Of a DNA stretch of 64,000 bases, positions 1-8,646 are shown in pieces. The position numbers and the translations under genes are program-made. Under the pieces are notes generated by a model. The model was not told the origin of the DNA and searched no databases. It worked only from the letters and a program-made list of their open reading frames with translations. How positions within the stretch are numbered: position 1 is the stretch's first letter; each line of letters opens with the position of its first letter. Source of the stretch: VRUE01 sp963824705 (GTDB lineage: Bacteria > Actinomycetota > Thermoleophilia > Solirubrobacterales > 70-9); contig CAWGQE010000003.1 of NCBI GenBank assembly GCA_963824705.1, forward strand, positions 2,170,001 through 2,234,000, given 5' to 3'.

Positions 1-1
1 A

Positions 2-1585
2 GCGGTCGACGGCGTCTCCTTCGAGCTCGTCCCCGGCGAGGTGCTGGCGATCGTCGGCGAGTCGGGCTCGGGCAAGAGCGTCACCGCGCAGACGATCATC
101 GGCCTCACCCGTTCGCCCAACGCGCGGATCGAGGGCTCCGTGCGGCTCGGCGACAGCGAGTTGATCGGCGCCGGCGAGGAGACGCTGCGCGCCGTCCGCG
201 GCGAGCGGATCGCGATGGTCTTCCAGGACCCGATGACCTCGTTCAACCCGGTCTACCGGGTCGGCGCCCAGCTGGTCGAGGCGATCCGGGCACACCGCCC
301 CGAGGTGAGCCGGAGCGATGCACGCGGGCGGGCGGTCGAGCTGCTGGGTTCTGTGGGCCTGCCGGATCCCGAGCGCCGCGCCGACCGCTACCCGCATGAG
401 TTCTCCGGCGGGATGCGACAGCGGGCGATGATCGCGATGGCGCTGACCCTGGAGCCGGAAGTGCTGATCGCCGACGAGCCGACGACTGCGCTCGACGTGA
501 CGGTCCAAGCGCAGATCCTCGAGCTGCTGAGGCGGCTGAACCGCGAGCGCGGCCTGGCGACGATCCTGATCACCCACGACTTCGGCGTCGTCGCCGAAAT
601 GGCCGACCGGGTGCTGGTGATGCACGAGGGCAAGATCGTCGAGCGGGGCGATCTCGACGACGTCTTCTACGCGACCAAGGACCCCTACACGCGCAAGCTG
701 CTCGGCGCTGTCGTGCGGCTTGACCAGGCTCCGCCGCTGCGCCCCGGCAGGAGGGAGGGACCGCTGCTCGAGGTCGCCGACCTGGTCAAGCACTTCCCGG
801 TCAAGCGCGGGCTGCTGTTCGACCGTGAGGTCGACCGCGTGCGCGCCGTCGACGGGGTCAGCTTCAGCGTGGAACGCGGCGAGACCCTCGGCCTGGTGGG
901 AGAGTCGGGCAGCGGCAAGTCGACCCTCTCGCGGGCGGTGCTGCAGCTGCTGACCCCGACCTCGGGCTCGGTCCGCTTCGACGGTCGCGAGATCGCCGGC
1001 CTCTCGCGCCGCCAGATGCGCCCGCTGCGCCCCGACATGCAGATGGTCTTCCAAGACCCCTATGCCTCGCTCAACCCGCGTAAGCGGATCGGGCAGATCG
1101 TCGGGGAGCCGCTGCGAGTGCAGGACCGCGCCTCGGGCGTCGAGCTGCGCCGTCAGGTCCAGGAGCTGCTGGAGAGGGTCGGCCTCTCCCCCGAGCACTA
1201 CGACCGCTACCCGCACGAGTTCTCCGGTGGCCAGCGCCAGCGGGCCGGGATCGCCCGTGCCCTGGCGCTGCGACCGAAGCTGATCGTCGCCGACGAGCCG
1301 GTCTCTGCCCTCGACGTCTCGATCCGCGCCCAGATCCTCACCCTGCTCTCCGACCTCCAGGAGGAGTTCGGCCTGACCTACGTCTTCGTCGCCCACGACA
1401 TCGGCGTCGTCCGCCACGTCTCCGACCGGATCGCCGTCATGCACGACGGCAAGATCGTCGAGCAGGGGGCCGCCGACCAGGTCTGCGAGCGACCCTCCGA
1501 TCCCTATACGAAGACCTTGCTCGCAGCGGTGCCCGTCCCCGACCCGCGCGAGAGCCGCGCGCGTCGGGCAGACTTCAGGGTGTGA
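2..1585 (+). CDS. Oligopeptide/dipeptide ABC transporter ATPase, two fused nucleotide-binding domains (5' end outside window)
   Basis: Energises peptide or nickel-type uptake through partner permeases that would lie upstream, outside the window. The frame is open from base 2, so the true start lies upstream; the GTG at 41 falls inside the first Walker A strand and is not a start. Two complete ABC modules are visible, each with Walker A (GESGSGKS), a Q-loop (MVFQDPMTSFNP and MVFQDPYASLNP), a signature (FSGGMRQR and FSGGQRQR), Walker B (LIADEPTTALD and IVADEPVSALD) and a C-terminal oligopeptide-type segment (KDPYTRKLL, SDPYTKTLL). This is the DppD-DppF fusion arrangement common in actinobacteria. 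The last 4 bases overlap the ligase start. The substrate cannot be inferred. Confidence 0.93.
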   Translation, partial: AVDGVSFELVPGEVLAIVGESGSGKSVTAQTIIGLTRSPNARIEGSVRLGDSELIGAGEETLRAVRGERIAMVFQDPMTSFNPVYRVGAQLVEAIRAHRPEVSRSDARGRAVELLGSVGLPDPERRADRYPHEFSGGMRQRAMIAMALTLEPEVLIADEPTTALDVTVQAQILELLRRLNRERGLATILITHDFGVVAEMADRVLVMHEGKIVERGDLDDVFYATKDPYTRKLLGAVVRLDQAPPLRPGRREGPLLEVADLVKHFPVKRGLLFDREVDRVRAVDGVSFSVERGETLGLVGESGSGKSTLSRAVLQLLTPTSGSVRFDGREIAGLSRRQMRPLRPDMQMVFQDPYASLNPRKRIGQIVGEPLRVQDRASGVELRRQVQELLERVGLSPEHYDRYPHEFSGGQRQRAGIARALALRPKLIVADEPVSALDVSIRAQILTLLSDLQEEFGLTYVFVAHDIGVVRHVSDRIAVMHDGKIVEQGAADQVCERPSDPYTKTLLAAVPVPDPRESRARRADFRV

Positions 1586-2532
1586 AGCTCCCCCTCTCGC
1601 CGCCGATCAAGCCACAGCTGGCGCTGACCCGCAAAGAGCTGCCGCTGGGCGAGGAGTGGGCCTACGAGCAGAAGCTCGACGGCTTCCGCGCGATCGTCTT
1701 CGTCGACGGCGAGGACGCCTACATCCAGTCGCGCGGCGGCAAAGACCTGACCCGCTACTTCCCCGAGCTGAGCTTCGCCCCGGGCCGTTACGTGCTCGAC
1801 GGCGAGCTGGTCATCCGCGACGCTGAGGGCAACCTCGAATTCGACGCCCTGCAGCAGCGCATCCACCCGGCCGAGTCGCGGATAAACCTGCTGTCGAAAG
1901 AGATCCCGGCCGGATACGTCGCCTTCGACCTGCTCGCCGAGGGGGACGAGGCACTGCTGGAAAAGCCCTTCGGGGAGCGCCGTGAACGTTTAGAGGCGCT
2001 GGCGCAACAGACCGGCGCGGAGCCCTCCAACCTGAGTCCGGAGCCAGAGCAAGCGGAGCAGTGGCTGCGCACCACCGAGGGAGTGATGGCCAAGCAGCTC
2101 GACGCCCTCTACATACCGGGCAAGCGCAAGGGGATGGCCAAGGTGAAGCGCGAGCGCGAGATCGATTGCGTTGTCATGGGCTGGCGGCCCGGCAAAGAGG
2201 AGGGCACCGTAGGGTCTCTAATCCTCGGTCTCTATGACGGTGACGAGCTGCGCTCGGTGGGCCACATCTCCGGCTTCAGCGCCGAAGCGAAACGGGCGAT
2301 GCCAAAGATGCTGGCCCCGCTGGAGACGGGTGACAGCGGCACGGCTGAGCCCAGTCGCTGGACCGGCGGGCGAGACCTGGAGTGGGTGGCACTGCGCCCC
2401 GAGCTGGTCATTGAAGTGGGCTACGACCACGCAGCTACGGGACGGATTAGACACGGCGCCCGCTTTCGCCGCTTTCGAGACGACAAAGACCCCCGCGAGT
2501 GCACGTTCGACCTGCTGGATCAGGGGGACTAG
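1582..2532 (+). CDS. ATP-dependent DNA ligase, LigC/LigD-ligase type
   Basis: Predicted to seal nicks using ATP, probably in repair rather than replication. Motif I EQKLDGFR places the adenylated lysine at residue 31. Motif III-like YVLDGELVI, motif IV-like VAFDLLA, and motif V (EGVMAKQLDALY followed by KVKRE) follow in order, then an OB-fold region with VVMGWRPGKEEGTVGSL. At 316 aa it matches stand-alone LigC-type enzymes without polymerase or nuclease domains. The GTG start overlaps the ABC ATPase stop by 4 bp, implying translational coupling to an unrelated gene. It converges with the radical SAM gene, and the two coding ends overlap by 4 bp. Confidence 0.9.
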   Translation: MKLPLSPPIKPQLALTRKELPLGEEWAYEQKLDGFRAIVFVDGEDAYIQSRGGKDLTRYFPELSFAPGRYVLDGELVIRDAEGNLEFDALQQRIHPAESRINLLSKEIPAGYVAFDLLAEGDEALLEKPFGERRERLEALAQQTGAEPSNLSPEPEQAEQWLRTTEGVMAKQLDALYIPGKRKGMAKVKREREIDCVVMGWRPGKEEGTVGSLILGLYDGDELRSVGHISGFSAEAKRAMPKMLAPLETGDSGTAEPSRWTGGRDLEWVALRPELVIEVGYDHAATGRIRHGARFRRFRDDKDPRECTFDLLDQGD

Positions 2533-3599
2533 AACAGGGGTTGTTGGCCGGCGGGTCCTGTCACGGCGGCCCTCCCCCATGTGCTCGGACGCGCCTTCGC
2601 GCGTCCTCCGCTATGGGGGTCCCCCGCCGCCGTGCCACCCGCCGGAGGGCGTCTGCTGCTCCTCCCCCAGCCGCGAACGCCGCGGGTAGCTTGCTTGCGT
2701 TGCTCGGGGCGCATGTTGGCGCGGCCGTTGGCGTATAGCTGCTCGTAGCGCGGAAGGAGGTCGGGGCGTTTGGTCTCCAGCCAGGCGAAGAAGACGTCGC
2801 GGACCTCGTTGCGGAGGTGGAGGGCTACGCCACCCAGGAAGGAGGCGTTGGCTTGTTTTGCTCGATCGACGATCGGTTGGACTTGGTCGGGGCTGTCGTT
2901 GATGCCCGGCATCAGTGGAGCGATCAAGACGCCCGAGTCGATGCCACGGCTGCGCAGCTCGGCCACGGCGTCTAGGCGGGCTACCGGGCTTGGCGTATGC
3001 GGCTCAGTCGCTCGCCAGGCGTCCTCGTCAAGAGTGGGGACGGAGAGGTTGACCGAGACGGGCAGGTGCTTCGCCATTCGCTCGTAGAGGTCGACGTCGC
3101 GCAATGCCAGCGGCGACTTGGTCAGGACCGAGACGGGGGTTTCGGCCTCCTCCAGCGCCGCCAGGATCTCGGGCATGAAGCGGTAGCGGCTCTCGACCCA
3201 CTGGTAGGGATCGGTGTTGGTTCCCAGCGCCACCAGGTCGCGCTTCCAGCTCGGCCTGGCCAACTCGGCCCGCAGCACCTCCGGCACGTTGACCTTGACG
3301 ACGATCTCGCGCTCGAAGTCGCGCCCGGCATCGAAGTCGAGGTAGGTGTGCGAGCTCCTGGCGAAGCAGAAGACGCAGGCATGCGTGCATCCCCGGAATG
3401 GGTTGACCGTGTAGCTGAAGCCGTAGCGACCGCCAGGGACGTGGTTCAGCGCAGAGCGGGCACGGACCTCGTGGAAGTTGATCCCCATCGCCTCCGGGGC
3501 ATCGAAGGTCCGCACGACGGTCCCATCGCCCACACCGGGCAGACGCAAATCGTTCTCGGGTCGCTGCTCATCCCAGCGCATACGAACATATGTTCGCAC
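2529..3599 (-). CDS. Rv2578c-family radical SAM protein
   Basis: Radical SAM enzyme with a CxxxCxxC cluster motif (GCTHACVFCFAR, about residues 70-80) preceded by NPFRGCTH, as in the spore photoproduct lyase-like/Rv2578c family. The substrate is unknown. The core ends around residue 305 (EQRKQATRGVRGWG). The last roughly 45 residues are low-complexity (Arg/Gly/Pro/Ala) and are encoded by a nested palindrome at 2562-2634, so the C-terminus may be extended by a repeat element. The 356 aa length slightly exceeds the roughly 340 aa typical of the family as I recall it. Neighbouring genes give no functional clue. Confidence 0.88.
   Translation of the reverse strand: MRTYVRMRWDEQRPENDLRLPGVGDGTVVRTFDAPEAMGINFHEVRARSALNHVPGGRYGFSYTVNPFRGCTHACVFCFARSSHTYLDFDAGRDFEREIVVKVNVPEVLRAELARPSWKRDLVALGTNTDPYQWVESRYRFMPEILAALEEAETPVSVLTKSPLALRDVDLYERMAKHLPVSVNLSVPTLDEDAWRATEPHTPSPVARLDAVAELRSRGIDSGVLIAPLMPGINDSPDQVQPIVDRAKQANASFLGGVALHLRNEVRDVFFAWLETKRPDLLPRYEQLYANGRANMRPEQRKQATRGVRGWGRSSRRPPAGGTAAGDPHSGGRAKARPSTWGRAAVTGPAGQQPLF
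2562..2634. repeat. Nested imperfect palindrome in the 3' end of the radical SAM gene
   Basis: The outer arms begin and end with CACGGCGGC (2562-2570) and GCCGCCGTG (2626-2634), with a further CCCCCAT/ATGGGGG pairing inside. The centre holds a perfect 8-bp stem, GGACGCGC (2587-2594) and GCGCGTCC (2599-2606), with a CTTC loop. It could act as a bidirectional terminator for the two convergent genes or be a dispersed palindromic element. No second copy was noticed in the window. Confidence 0.7.
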
Positions 3600-3670
3600 A
3601 CGCCTATGACGACACCGATTGCAGCATTTCCCACCCCATGGCGGGGAAAACCCTGCAACTTACGCCCCGG

Positions 3671-4156
3671 CTAGATGCTGGAGCCGGTCTCGTCGCGCTT
3701 GAAGGTCTCGAGCTGGTCGAGGGCTTTGGCGCGTGCTTTCGAGCGCAGCGGCGGCAGCAGAGCCACCAGGGTGCCGCTCGGGCCGAGCGCCTGCCTGGCC
3801 CAGCGGCGGAAGTCGAACTCGTCGACGTGGTCGACGATCTTGCCGTCGGCGAAGCGGAACTTCGCCTGGATGTCGTTGACGACGGGGCGGCCAGTGGAGA
3901 ACGTGTAGCGGGCGATCCAGTGCGCCGAGCCCGACTCCTCGTCGGCGTCGTGCTCGTGCAGCTCGATCTTCAGGTCGGTGGCGCGGCTGGTCAGCATCCG
4001 CCACATCGCGCCGATGTCGGTGCCCTCGAGATCGCCGAAGGCGGGGTCGCGGAAATGGGCGTTCTGGGCGTACTCGGCAGTCATCGCCGCGCCGTTGCAC
4101 TGCCCGAACGCTGTGTAGAAGCGCTCGATCGTCTCGCGGTTTGCGTCAGCCCCCAC
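3671..4156 (-). CDS. SnoaL-like / NTF2-fold protein
   Basis: A 161 aa protein starting with the typical NTF2-like opening (ETIERFYTAFGQCNGAAMTAEYAQNAHFRDP), then strands ending HWIARYTFSTGRPVVNDIQAKFRFADGKIVDHVDEFDFRRWARQ. This family includes cyclases, isomerases and non-enzymatic ligand-binding proteins, so the role cannot be fixed. About 40 residues after the core are extra and charged. It lies 16 bp downstream of the YtoQ-like gene on the same strand, so the two are probably co-transcribed. Confidence 0.85.
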   Translation of the reverse strand: MGADANRETIERFYTAFGQCNGAAMTAEYAQNAHFRDPAFGDLEGTDIGAMWRMLTSRATDLKIELHEHDADEESGSAHWIARYTFSTGRPVVNDIQAKFRFADGKIVDHVDEFDFRRWARQALGPSGTLVALLPPLRSKARAKALDQLETFKRDETGSSI

Positions 4157-4172
4157 GCGCCCACCCTAGCCG

Positions 4173-4637
4173 CTACCGGGGCAACTTGCCCGCGATCACG
4201 TAACGCAGCAGGTCGACCACCTGCTCGGGGGTGCGGGCCGTGCCCTGCGCCGCCCGGTCGACCTCCTTCAGCGCGTGGTCGAGCTCGGCGTCGTGCAGGG
4301 TGATGTAGGGCTTGCCCAGCGCCGCGGCATAGCCCGCGTCGAAGGCGGCGTTCCACTGACGGTATTTGTCGCCAAAGCGGACGACGACCAGGTCGGCGGC
4401 GCGGAGCAACGTCTGGGTGCGGATCGCGTTGACGCCGGCCCCCATGTGGTCGCGCCAGAAGGGCTCGCTCTCCTCCCCCAGCGTGCCGACCCCGGCGTCG
4501 TCAGAGGCGGCGTGGTCGGTGACCGGTGCCGAAAAGGCGACCGGCAGGACCGCGTCGCGCACCCCGACTTCGATCCGCTCGCGCCAGTCGGAGTGGATCT
4601 CGCCGGAGAGGTAGACGCTCCAGGTTCGCTTGGCCAC
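4173..4637 (-). CDS. YtoQ-family protein
   Basis: A 154 aa protein matching the YtoQ family: an opening WSVYLSGEIHSDWR, then FSAPVTDHAASDDAG, LRAADLVVVRFGDKYRQWNAAFDAGYAAALGKPYI and a LHDAELDHALKEVD helix. The fold resembles nucleoside 2-deoxyribosyltransferase-like proteins, which may indicate nucleotide or nucleoside binding, but the function is unknown. The start ATG at 4637 lies close to the divergent MFS gene. Confidence 0.85.
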   Translation of the reverse strand: MAKRTWSVYLSGEIHSDWRERIEVGVRDAVLPVAFSAPVTDHAASDDAGVGTLGEESEPFWRDHMGAGVNAIRTQTLLRAADLVVVRFGDKYRQWNAAFDAGYAAALGKPYITLHDAELDHALKEVDRAAQGTARTPEQVVDLLRYVIAGKLPR

Positions 4638-4710
4638 GGCGGAATCCTAGCCCGGCGGCAAGTGCGGTCGACCTTTGGTGCGCTATCCGACCCAAAGCTC
4701 GACCGCGCTT

Positions 4711-4740
4711 GCTAACGTATTTAACGTGAACGTAAGAAAT
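4711..4740. promoter_or_regulatory. Candidate operator/promoter upstream of the MFS exporter
   Basis: Three AACGT pentamers occur at 4714, 4723 and 4729 in an AT-rich patch within otherwise GC-rich DNA, preceded by TTGCTA at 4709-4714, which could serve as a -35. They lie just before the exporter gene, whose 3' neighbour is a MerR regulator, so this is the obvious place for a regulator to bind. The assignment rests on sequence appearance only. Confidence 0.4.
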
Positions 4741-4761
4741 AGATTTGCCGGGCGCGCCGGG

Positions 4762-6258
4762 GTGGCCGCCGACCACGAGCACTACAAGTGGTGGGCGCTC
4801 TCCTGCACCAGCCTCGGCATGCTCCTCGTCGCCACCAACTCGGGCACGCTCGTCATCGCCCTGCCGGACCTCGAGCGTGCGCTGGGGACCAGCCTGCTCG
4901 AACTGGTCTGGGTGATCCTCGCCTACATGATCGCCTCCACCGTGCTGGTCCTCACGGCGGGCCGCCTCTCCGACCTCTTTGGCCGCAAGAACGCCTTCGT
5001 CGCCGGCTTCCTCGTCTTCGCGGTGGCCTCGCTCGGCGCGGGCTTCTCGGCCGACGGCACGCAGCTGATCCTCTGGCGGATCGTCCAGGGCATCGGTGGC
5101 GCCTTCATCTTCGCCAACGGGCCGGCTCTGGTCACCGACGCCTTCCCCAAGGAGGAGCTGGGGCTGGCAATGGGGACCAACACGATGGTCGCCGCGGTCG
5201 GGCTCGTCCTCGGCCCGGTCCTCGGCGGCGCCCTGGTCGCGATCTCCTGGCAGTGGGTCTTCTGGTTCAACGTGCCGCTCGCCCTGGCCGGAGCCGCCTG
5301 GAGCGCGCTCGTCCTGCGCGAGCTCTCCCGGCGCGACACCGTCCGTGGCTTCGACCTGGCCGGCACGGTGACCTTCGTCTTCGGCCTCACCGGCCTCGTC
5401 TACGGGATCTCCCGCGGCGGCATCTCGGGCTGGGACGACCCGTTGGTGATCGGCAGCCTGATGGTGGCCGCCGTGCTGCTGCCCCTCTTCGTCCTGATCG
5501 AGCACCGCGGCCGCGCGCCGATGCTCGACCTGACGATCTTCCGCAACCGGATGTTCGCCGCGGCGACCGCTGCCGCCTTCATCAACGGCCTCTCCCGCTT
5601 CGCCCTGCTCTTCGTCTTCGTCTTCTACTTCCAAGGGGCCCAGGGCGACGATCCGATCACCGCCGGGATCAAGCTGGCACCGATGGCGCTGGGGATGCTG
5701 GTCGCCTCGCCCCTGGCCGGGATCTGGGCCGACCGCCACGGCTCGCGCGCCCTGGCGGCGCTGGGCATGCTGGTCAGCGCCGTCGCGCTTGCCCTGATGA
5801 CGACGCTCCAGGCCGACAGCCCTTACTGGCAGAGCATGCTCTGGCTCGCCCTCGTCGGGATCGGCTCGGGGATGTTCAACTCGCCCAACACCGCGGCGAT
5901 GATGGGGACCGTGCCAGTCCAGCGCCGCGGCATCGCCGCCGGCGCGCGCACGATGCTGCAGAACACCGGCGCGGTGATCTCGATCGCCTTCGTGCTGGCG
6001 ATCGTCACCGCCGCCGTGCCGCAACCCGTCCTCTTCAAGATCTTCTCCGGGCTCGCCGCCGGCCTCTCCAGCGCCCAGCTCGACCCCTTCATCCACAACA
6101 TGCACACCGCCCTCTGGGTGCTGGCGGCGACCTCGGTCGTGGGGGCGGGCGTCTCGCTGCTTCGACCCCGGCACGAGATCGGCGCGGAAGGGCCGCCCAT
6201 CCGCCCCGCCCAAGCTTTCGGGGAGGCGGTCGCCGAGGAGATCGAGGCAGTGCCGTGA
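4762..6258 (+). CDS. DHA2-type MFS drug/metabolite exporter (about 14 TM)
   Basis: Proton-coupled efflux protein of the EmrB/QacA class. The sequence begins with WWALSCTSLGMLLVATNSGTLVIALPDLERALG, the TM1 motif of this class, followed by GRLSDLFGRKNAF (motif A between TM2 and TM3) and GRIVQG-like segments (WRIVQGIGGAFIFANGPAL). The frame is open from a TTG at 4675, but residues before WWALS look non-coding and would cover the AACGT repeats, so GTG 4762 is preferred and GTG 4726 is possible. The stop overlaps the MerR start by 4 bp, suggesting regulator and pump form one autoregulated unit. Confidence 0.88.
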   Translation: MAADHEHYKWWALSCTSLGMLLVATNSGTLVIALPDLERALGTSLLELVWVILAYMIASTVLVLTAGRLSDLFGRKNAFVAGFLVFAVASLGAGFSADGTQLILWRIVQGIGGAFIFANGPALVTDAFPKEELGLAMGTNTMVAAVGLVLGPVLGGALVAISWQWVFWFNVPLALAGAAWSALVLRELSRRDTVRGFDLAGTVTFVFGLTGLVYGISRGGISGWDDPLVIGSLMVAAVLLPLFVLIEHRGRAPMLDLTIFRNRMFAAATAAAFINGLSRFALLFVFVFYFQGAQGDDPITAGIKLAPMALGMLVASPLAGIWADRHGSRALAALGMLVSAVALALMTTLQADSPYWQSMLWLALVGIGSGMFNSPNTAAMMGTVPVQRRGIAAGARTMLQNTGAVISIAFVLAIVTAAVPQPVLFKIFSGLAAGLSSAQLDPFIHNMHTALWVLAATSVVGAGVSLLRPRHEIGAEGPPIRPAQAFGEAVAEEIEAVP

Positions 6259-6722
6259 CCGCGGGGGGGGACAACGGCACGCTGCGGATCGGCGACGTCG
6301 CCCGCCTGGCCGCGACGACGCCGCGGACGATCCGCTACTACGAGGAGCTCGGCCTGCTGAGAGCGGCGAGCGAGCGTGAGCCCGGCACCCACCGCACCTA
6401 CGCCGAGGCCGACGTCGAGCGCCTGACCGAGCTTTTGCGCCTCAAGGACCTGCTCGGCGTCTCCCTGGAGGAGCTGAAGGCTCTGGTCGAGGCCGAAGAC
6501 GCGCGGGCGGCGCTGCGGCGCGAGTGGCAGGGCGGGGTCGAGGATCCGGTCCGCCGCCGAGAGATCCTCGACGAGTCGCTCGGCCACATCGGCCGTCAGC
6601 TCGAGCTGGTGCGGCGTCGTCGAGACGAGATCGTCCGCCTCGAGGCCGAGCTGGTGGCGCGGCGGCGACGCGTACGCGAACGCCTGCGCGAACTGGAAGG
6701 GCTAGAAGAGCGGGTCAGTTAA
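6255..6722 (+). CDS. MerR-family transcriptional regulator
   Basis: A 155 aa regulator. Its N-terminal winged helix, LRIGDVARLAATTPRTIRYYEELGLL, is a clear MerR DNA-binding domain with the second wing HRTYAEADVERL. A long coiled-coil dimerisation helix rich in Arg and Glu follows (LELVRRRRDEIVRLEAELVARRRR). No cysteines are available for metal sensing, so an organic effector is more likely. The GTG start overlaps the exporter stop (GTGA). Its 3' end overlaps the convergent dCTP deaminase gene by 21 bp. Confidence 0.9.
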   Translation: MTAGGDNGTLRIGDVARLAATTPRTIRYYEELGLLRAASEREPGTHRTYAEADVERLTELLRLKDLLGVSLEELKALVEAEDARAALRREWQGGVEDPVRRREILDESLGHIGRQLELVRRRRDEIVRLEAELVARRRRVRERLRELEGLEERVS

Positions 6723-7949
6723 CGGATCGTCCGACTCGGGCTCTTTGTCTGCCGAGCCTTCGGGCACGGACAGACCGGCGACCTGCTCTTGGAAATGTTT
6801 GCTGAGCATCGTCTCTTGGCCTTGGTAGTTCGAGCCTAAATCCATGCCGTAGAGCCGGTCGGGCTTGGAGGCCATTTCCTCAAATGCGAGTTTGCAGACG
6901 GGTTGCCTGTGCTCGATCATGAATGGGACATCGCGGGCACGCACCTCAAGCGCTGCCCGGCTGCCATGCCGCATGTGTTCCGGATCCCAGCCAAAGCCGG
7001 GGTCAAAAAAGCCAGCGTAGTGAGTTCGCAACTCCCCAGCGGTCGGGTCATAAGCCATCATCTCGGCCGCGAGGTGTGGAGGAATACAGGCACCCTCAGC
7101 CGACAGCAGCAGGTAAAAAACCTCGGGCTCGAGGACGATCCGACCCCCACGCTCGGGGCGAACCGGATCCCAAAAGTCACCCCACGCATATGAGTGGCTA
7201 CGTGACAGGTCGATCGGCTTACTGTTTTTCTTGGCCCGGTATCCGACAATTCGATCCTCCGGCCCCGAAAGATCAACGCTCAGAAAGAGCCCATCGGCAA
7301 GGGCCAACTCAGACTCCCGCAGGGCATGCGAGTCCATGTAGAGCAATGGGATCTCGCTCTGAAGAGCTCTCAGCGCCTTGTCGTCGAGACGAGCGTCGCC
7401 ACGGACAAGGCGCAGTTGGTTAAGCGACTGCCCCGCGGTAACCCGGATCGCGAACGACCGAGGTACCACCTCTAGGTAGAGAGCCCCGTGATAGCCAGGT
7501 TGAATCTCGTCAAAGCGGTGCTGACGATCGGTCAGAACCCGCGTGAAAACGTCAAGGCGCCCCGTGGAACTCTTCGGATTTGCCTTCGCTCGAATGTCAG
7601 GCGGAAGCGCCAGCCCCTCCCTCAGCTGAACAAGGTAAGGCCGGTCCCGCTCAAGGACGACACCTTCGCGAAGATCTACTTTGTCGTCGAATGCAACGTC
7701 ACCCAGCTTTGCCTTCACGGATGAGCTGCTGTCCGGGAGAAAGCTGCATCGTAGGGGCCAAGCGAAATCGCCGAGCCGCAGGTCGATGCTCGCGGGCTGG
7801 ATGTCCTCTGGGCGAATCCGGTAATCACCCGACGTAATCCATTCGTTCTCGATCGCCAAGGCGAGATCCTGCGATGGGAGAACTCCGCCCGGCCGCTCAA
7901 GGCCCTCTCCGGCTATTGCATCGTGGACCGCACTAGTGGCTTCGCTCAT
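6702..7949 (-). CDS. 2'-deoxycytidine 5'-triphosphate deaminase, duplicated DCD domains
   Basis: Predicted to deaminate dCTP to dUTP in the thymidylate supply route. At 415 aa it is about twice a single Dcd subunit. The N-terminal half has IQPASIDLRLGD and IRAKANPKSSTGRLDVFTRVL, matching the Dcd nucleotide-binding core (KSSxGR). The C-terminal half repeats a DCD-like unit with IVLEPEVFYLLLSAE, AGFFDPGFGWD and HRQPVCKLAFEEM. The last roughly 25 residues are acidic and Pro/Asp-rich. The start codon overlaps the stop of the upstream TetR gene (ATGA), so the two are co-transcribed. The duplicated form is known mainly from proteobacteria as I recall it. Confidence 0.87.
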   Translation of the reverse strand: MSEATSAVHDAIAGEGLERPGGVLPSQDLALAIENEWITSGDYRIRPEDIQPASIDLRLGDFAWPLRCSFLPDSSSSVKAKLGDVAFDDKVDLREGVVLERDRPYLVQLREGLALPPDIRAKANPKSSTGRLDVFTRVLTDRQHRFDEIQPGYHGALYLEVVPRSFAIRVTAGQSLNQLRLVRGDARLDDKALRALQSEIPLLYMDSHALRESELALADGLFLSVDLSGPEDRIVGYRAKKNSKPIDLSRSHSYAWGDFWDPVRPERGGRIVLEPEVFYLLLSAEGACIPPHLAAEMMAYDPTAGELRTHYAGFFDPGFGWDPEHMRHGSRAALEVRARDVPFMIEHRQPVCKLAFEEMASKPDRLYGMDLGSNYQGQETMLSKHFQEQVAGLSVPEGSADKEPESDDPLTDPLF

Positions 7950-8584
7950 CGAGAGGAGATTATGCGGCGCGCCTCGGCTGCACCAAGGTACGGAGTGAGC
8001 GCAAACTCGGCAAGTTCCGGGAAGAATCGCTCGAGGCGGGTCGTTTCACCGGCGAGTACGCGGCGGCCGAGCAGGGAGGCGATGCCGCCGACCACTGCCT
8101 CGTCCGCCGCCCCCGGCGACCGGCCGGCATTGGTTCCCTCCGGAGCGCGGTCGCGCAGATAAGGAACGAAGCTCTCGACCGCGACCTGGAAGCGCCCGGA
8201 TACCTCGGGCCCGGCGCGCAGACCCTCGACCAGCAGCAGATTCGCCCGCCCCGGCTCGGCGGTGAGGCCGGCGAGCGCCGCGCCGAGCCCGGCGCACACC
8301 CCCAGGGCCCACTCTCCCTCACCTGCGCAGGCACTCACGACGTCAGCACGCAAACGCTCGACGGCCTCGTCGTAGGCCGCGAAGAAGCACTCGTCCTTGC
8401 TGCCGAAGTGACGGTAGAAGTCGCTCTTGGAGACGCCGGCCCGGCCGGCGATCGCGGAAACCGTCGTTCCGTCGTAACCATGCTCGTCGAGCGAGTCGGC
8501 GATCGCGGCCAGCAGACGCTCCCGCTGGTGCTCCGCGATGAACTCTCGGGAGAGGCCGTGACGACCACGTGGAAGCGGCTTCAT
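7946..8584 (-). CDS. TetR-family regulator, coupled to dCTP deaminase
   Basis: A 212 aa regulator with a TetR N-terminal helix-turn-helix, ERLLAAIADSLDEHGYDGTTVSAIAGRAGVSKSDFYRHFGSKDECFFAAYDEA. The C-terminal ligand domain ends FPELAEFALTPYLGAAEARRI, an ending shared with the next two TetR genes, so the three look paralogous. The stop overlaps the deaminase start by 4 bp. Upstream lies a short gap containing AGTACTAAA and AGTGCTAAG in direct repeat (about 8587-8611), a possible operator. Confidence 0.9.
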   Translation of the reverse strand: MKPLPRGRHGLSREFIAEHQRERLLAAIADSLDEHGYDGTTVSAIAGRAGVSKSDFYRHFGSKDECFFAAYDEAVERLRADVVSACAGEGEWALGVCAGLGAALAGLTAEPGRANLLLVEGLRAGPEVSGRFQVAVESFVPYLRDRAPEGTNAGRSPGAADEAVVGGIASLLGRRVLAGETTRLERFFPELAEFALTPYLGAAEARRIISSR

Positions 8585-8646
8585 GCAGTACTAAAGTCTG
8601 CCAGTGCTAAGCGCTTCTTGTCTGCCGGCCTGGCAGCCGCCCCCCG

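Noticed and set aside
3600..3670. TTTCCC/GGGAAA inverted repeat as terminator after the SnoaL-like gene
   Set aside because: Short and imperfect pairing, no T-run; kept only as a note.
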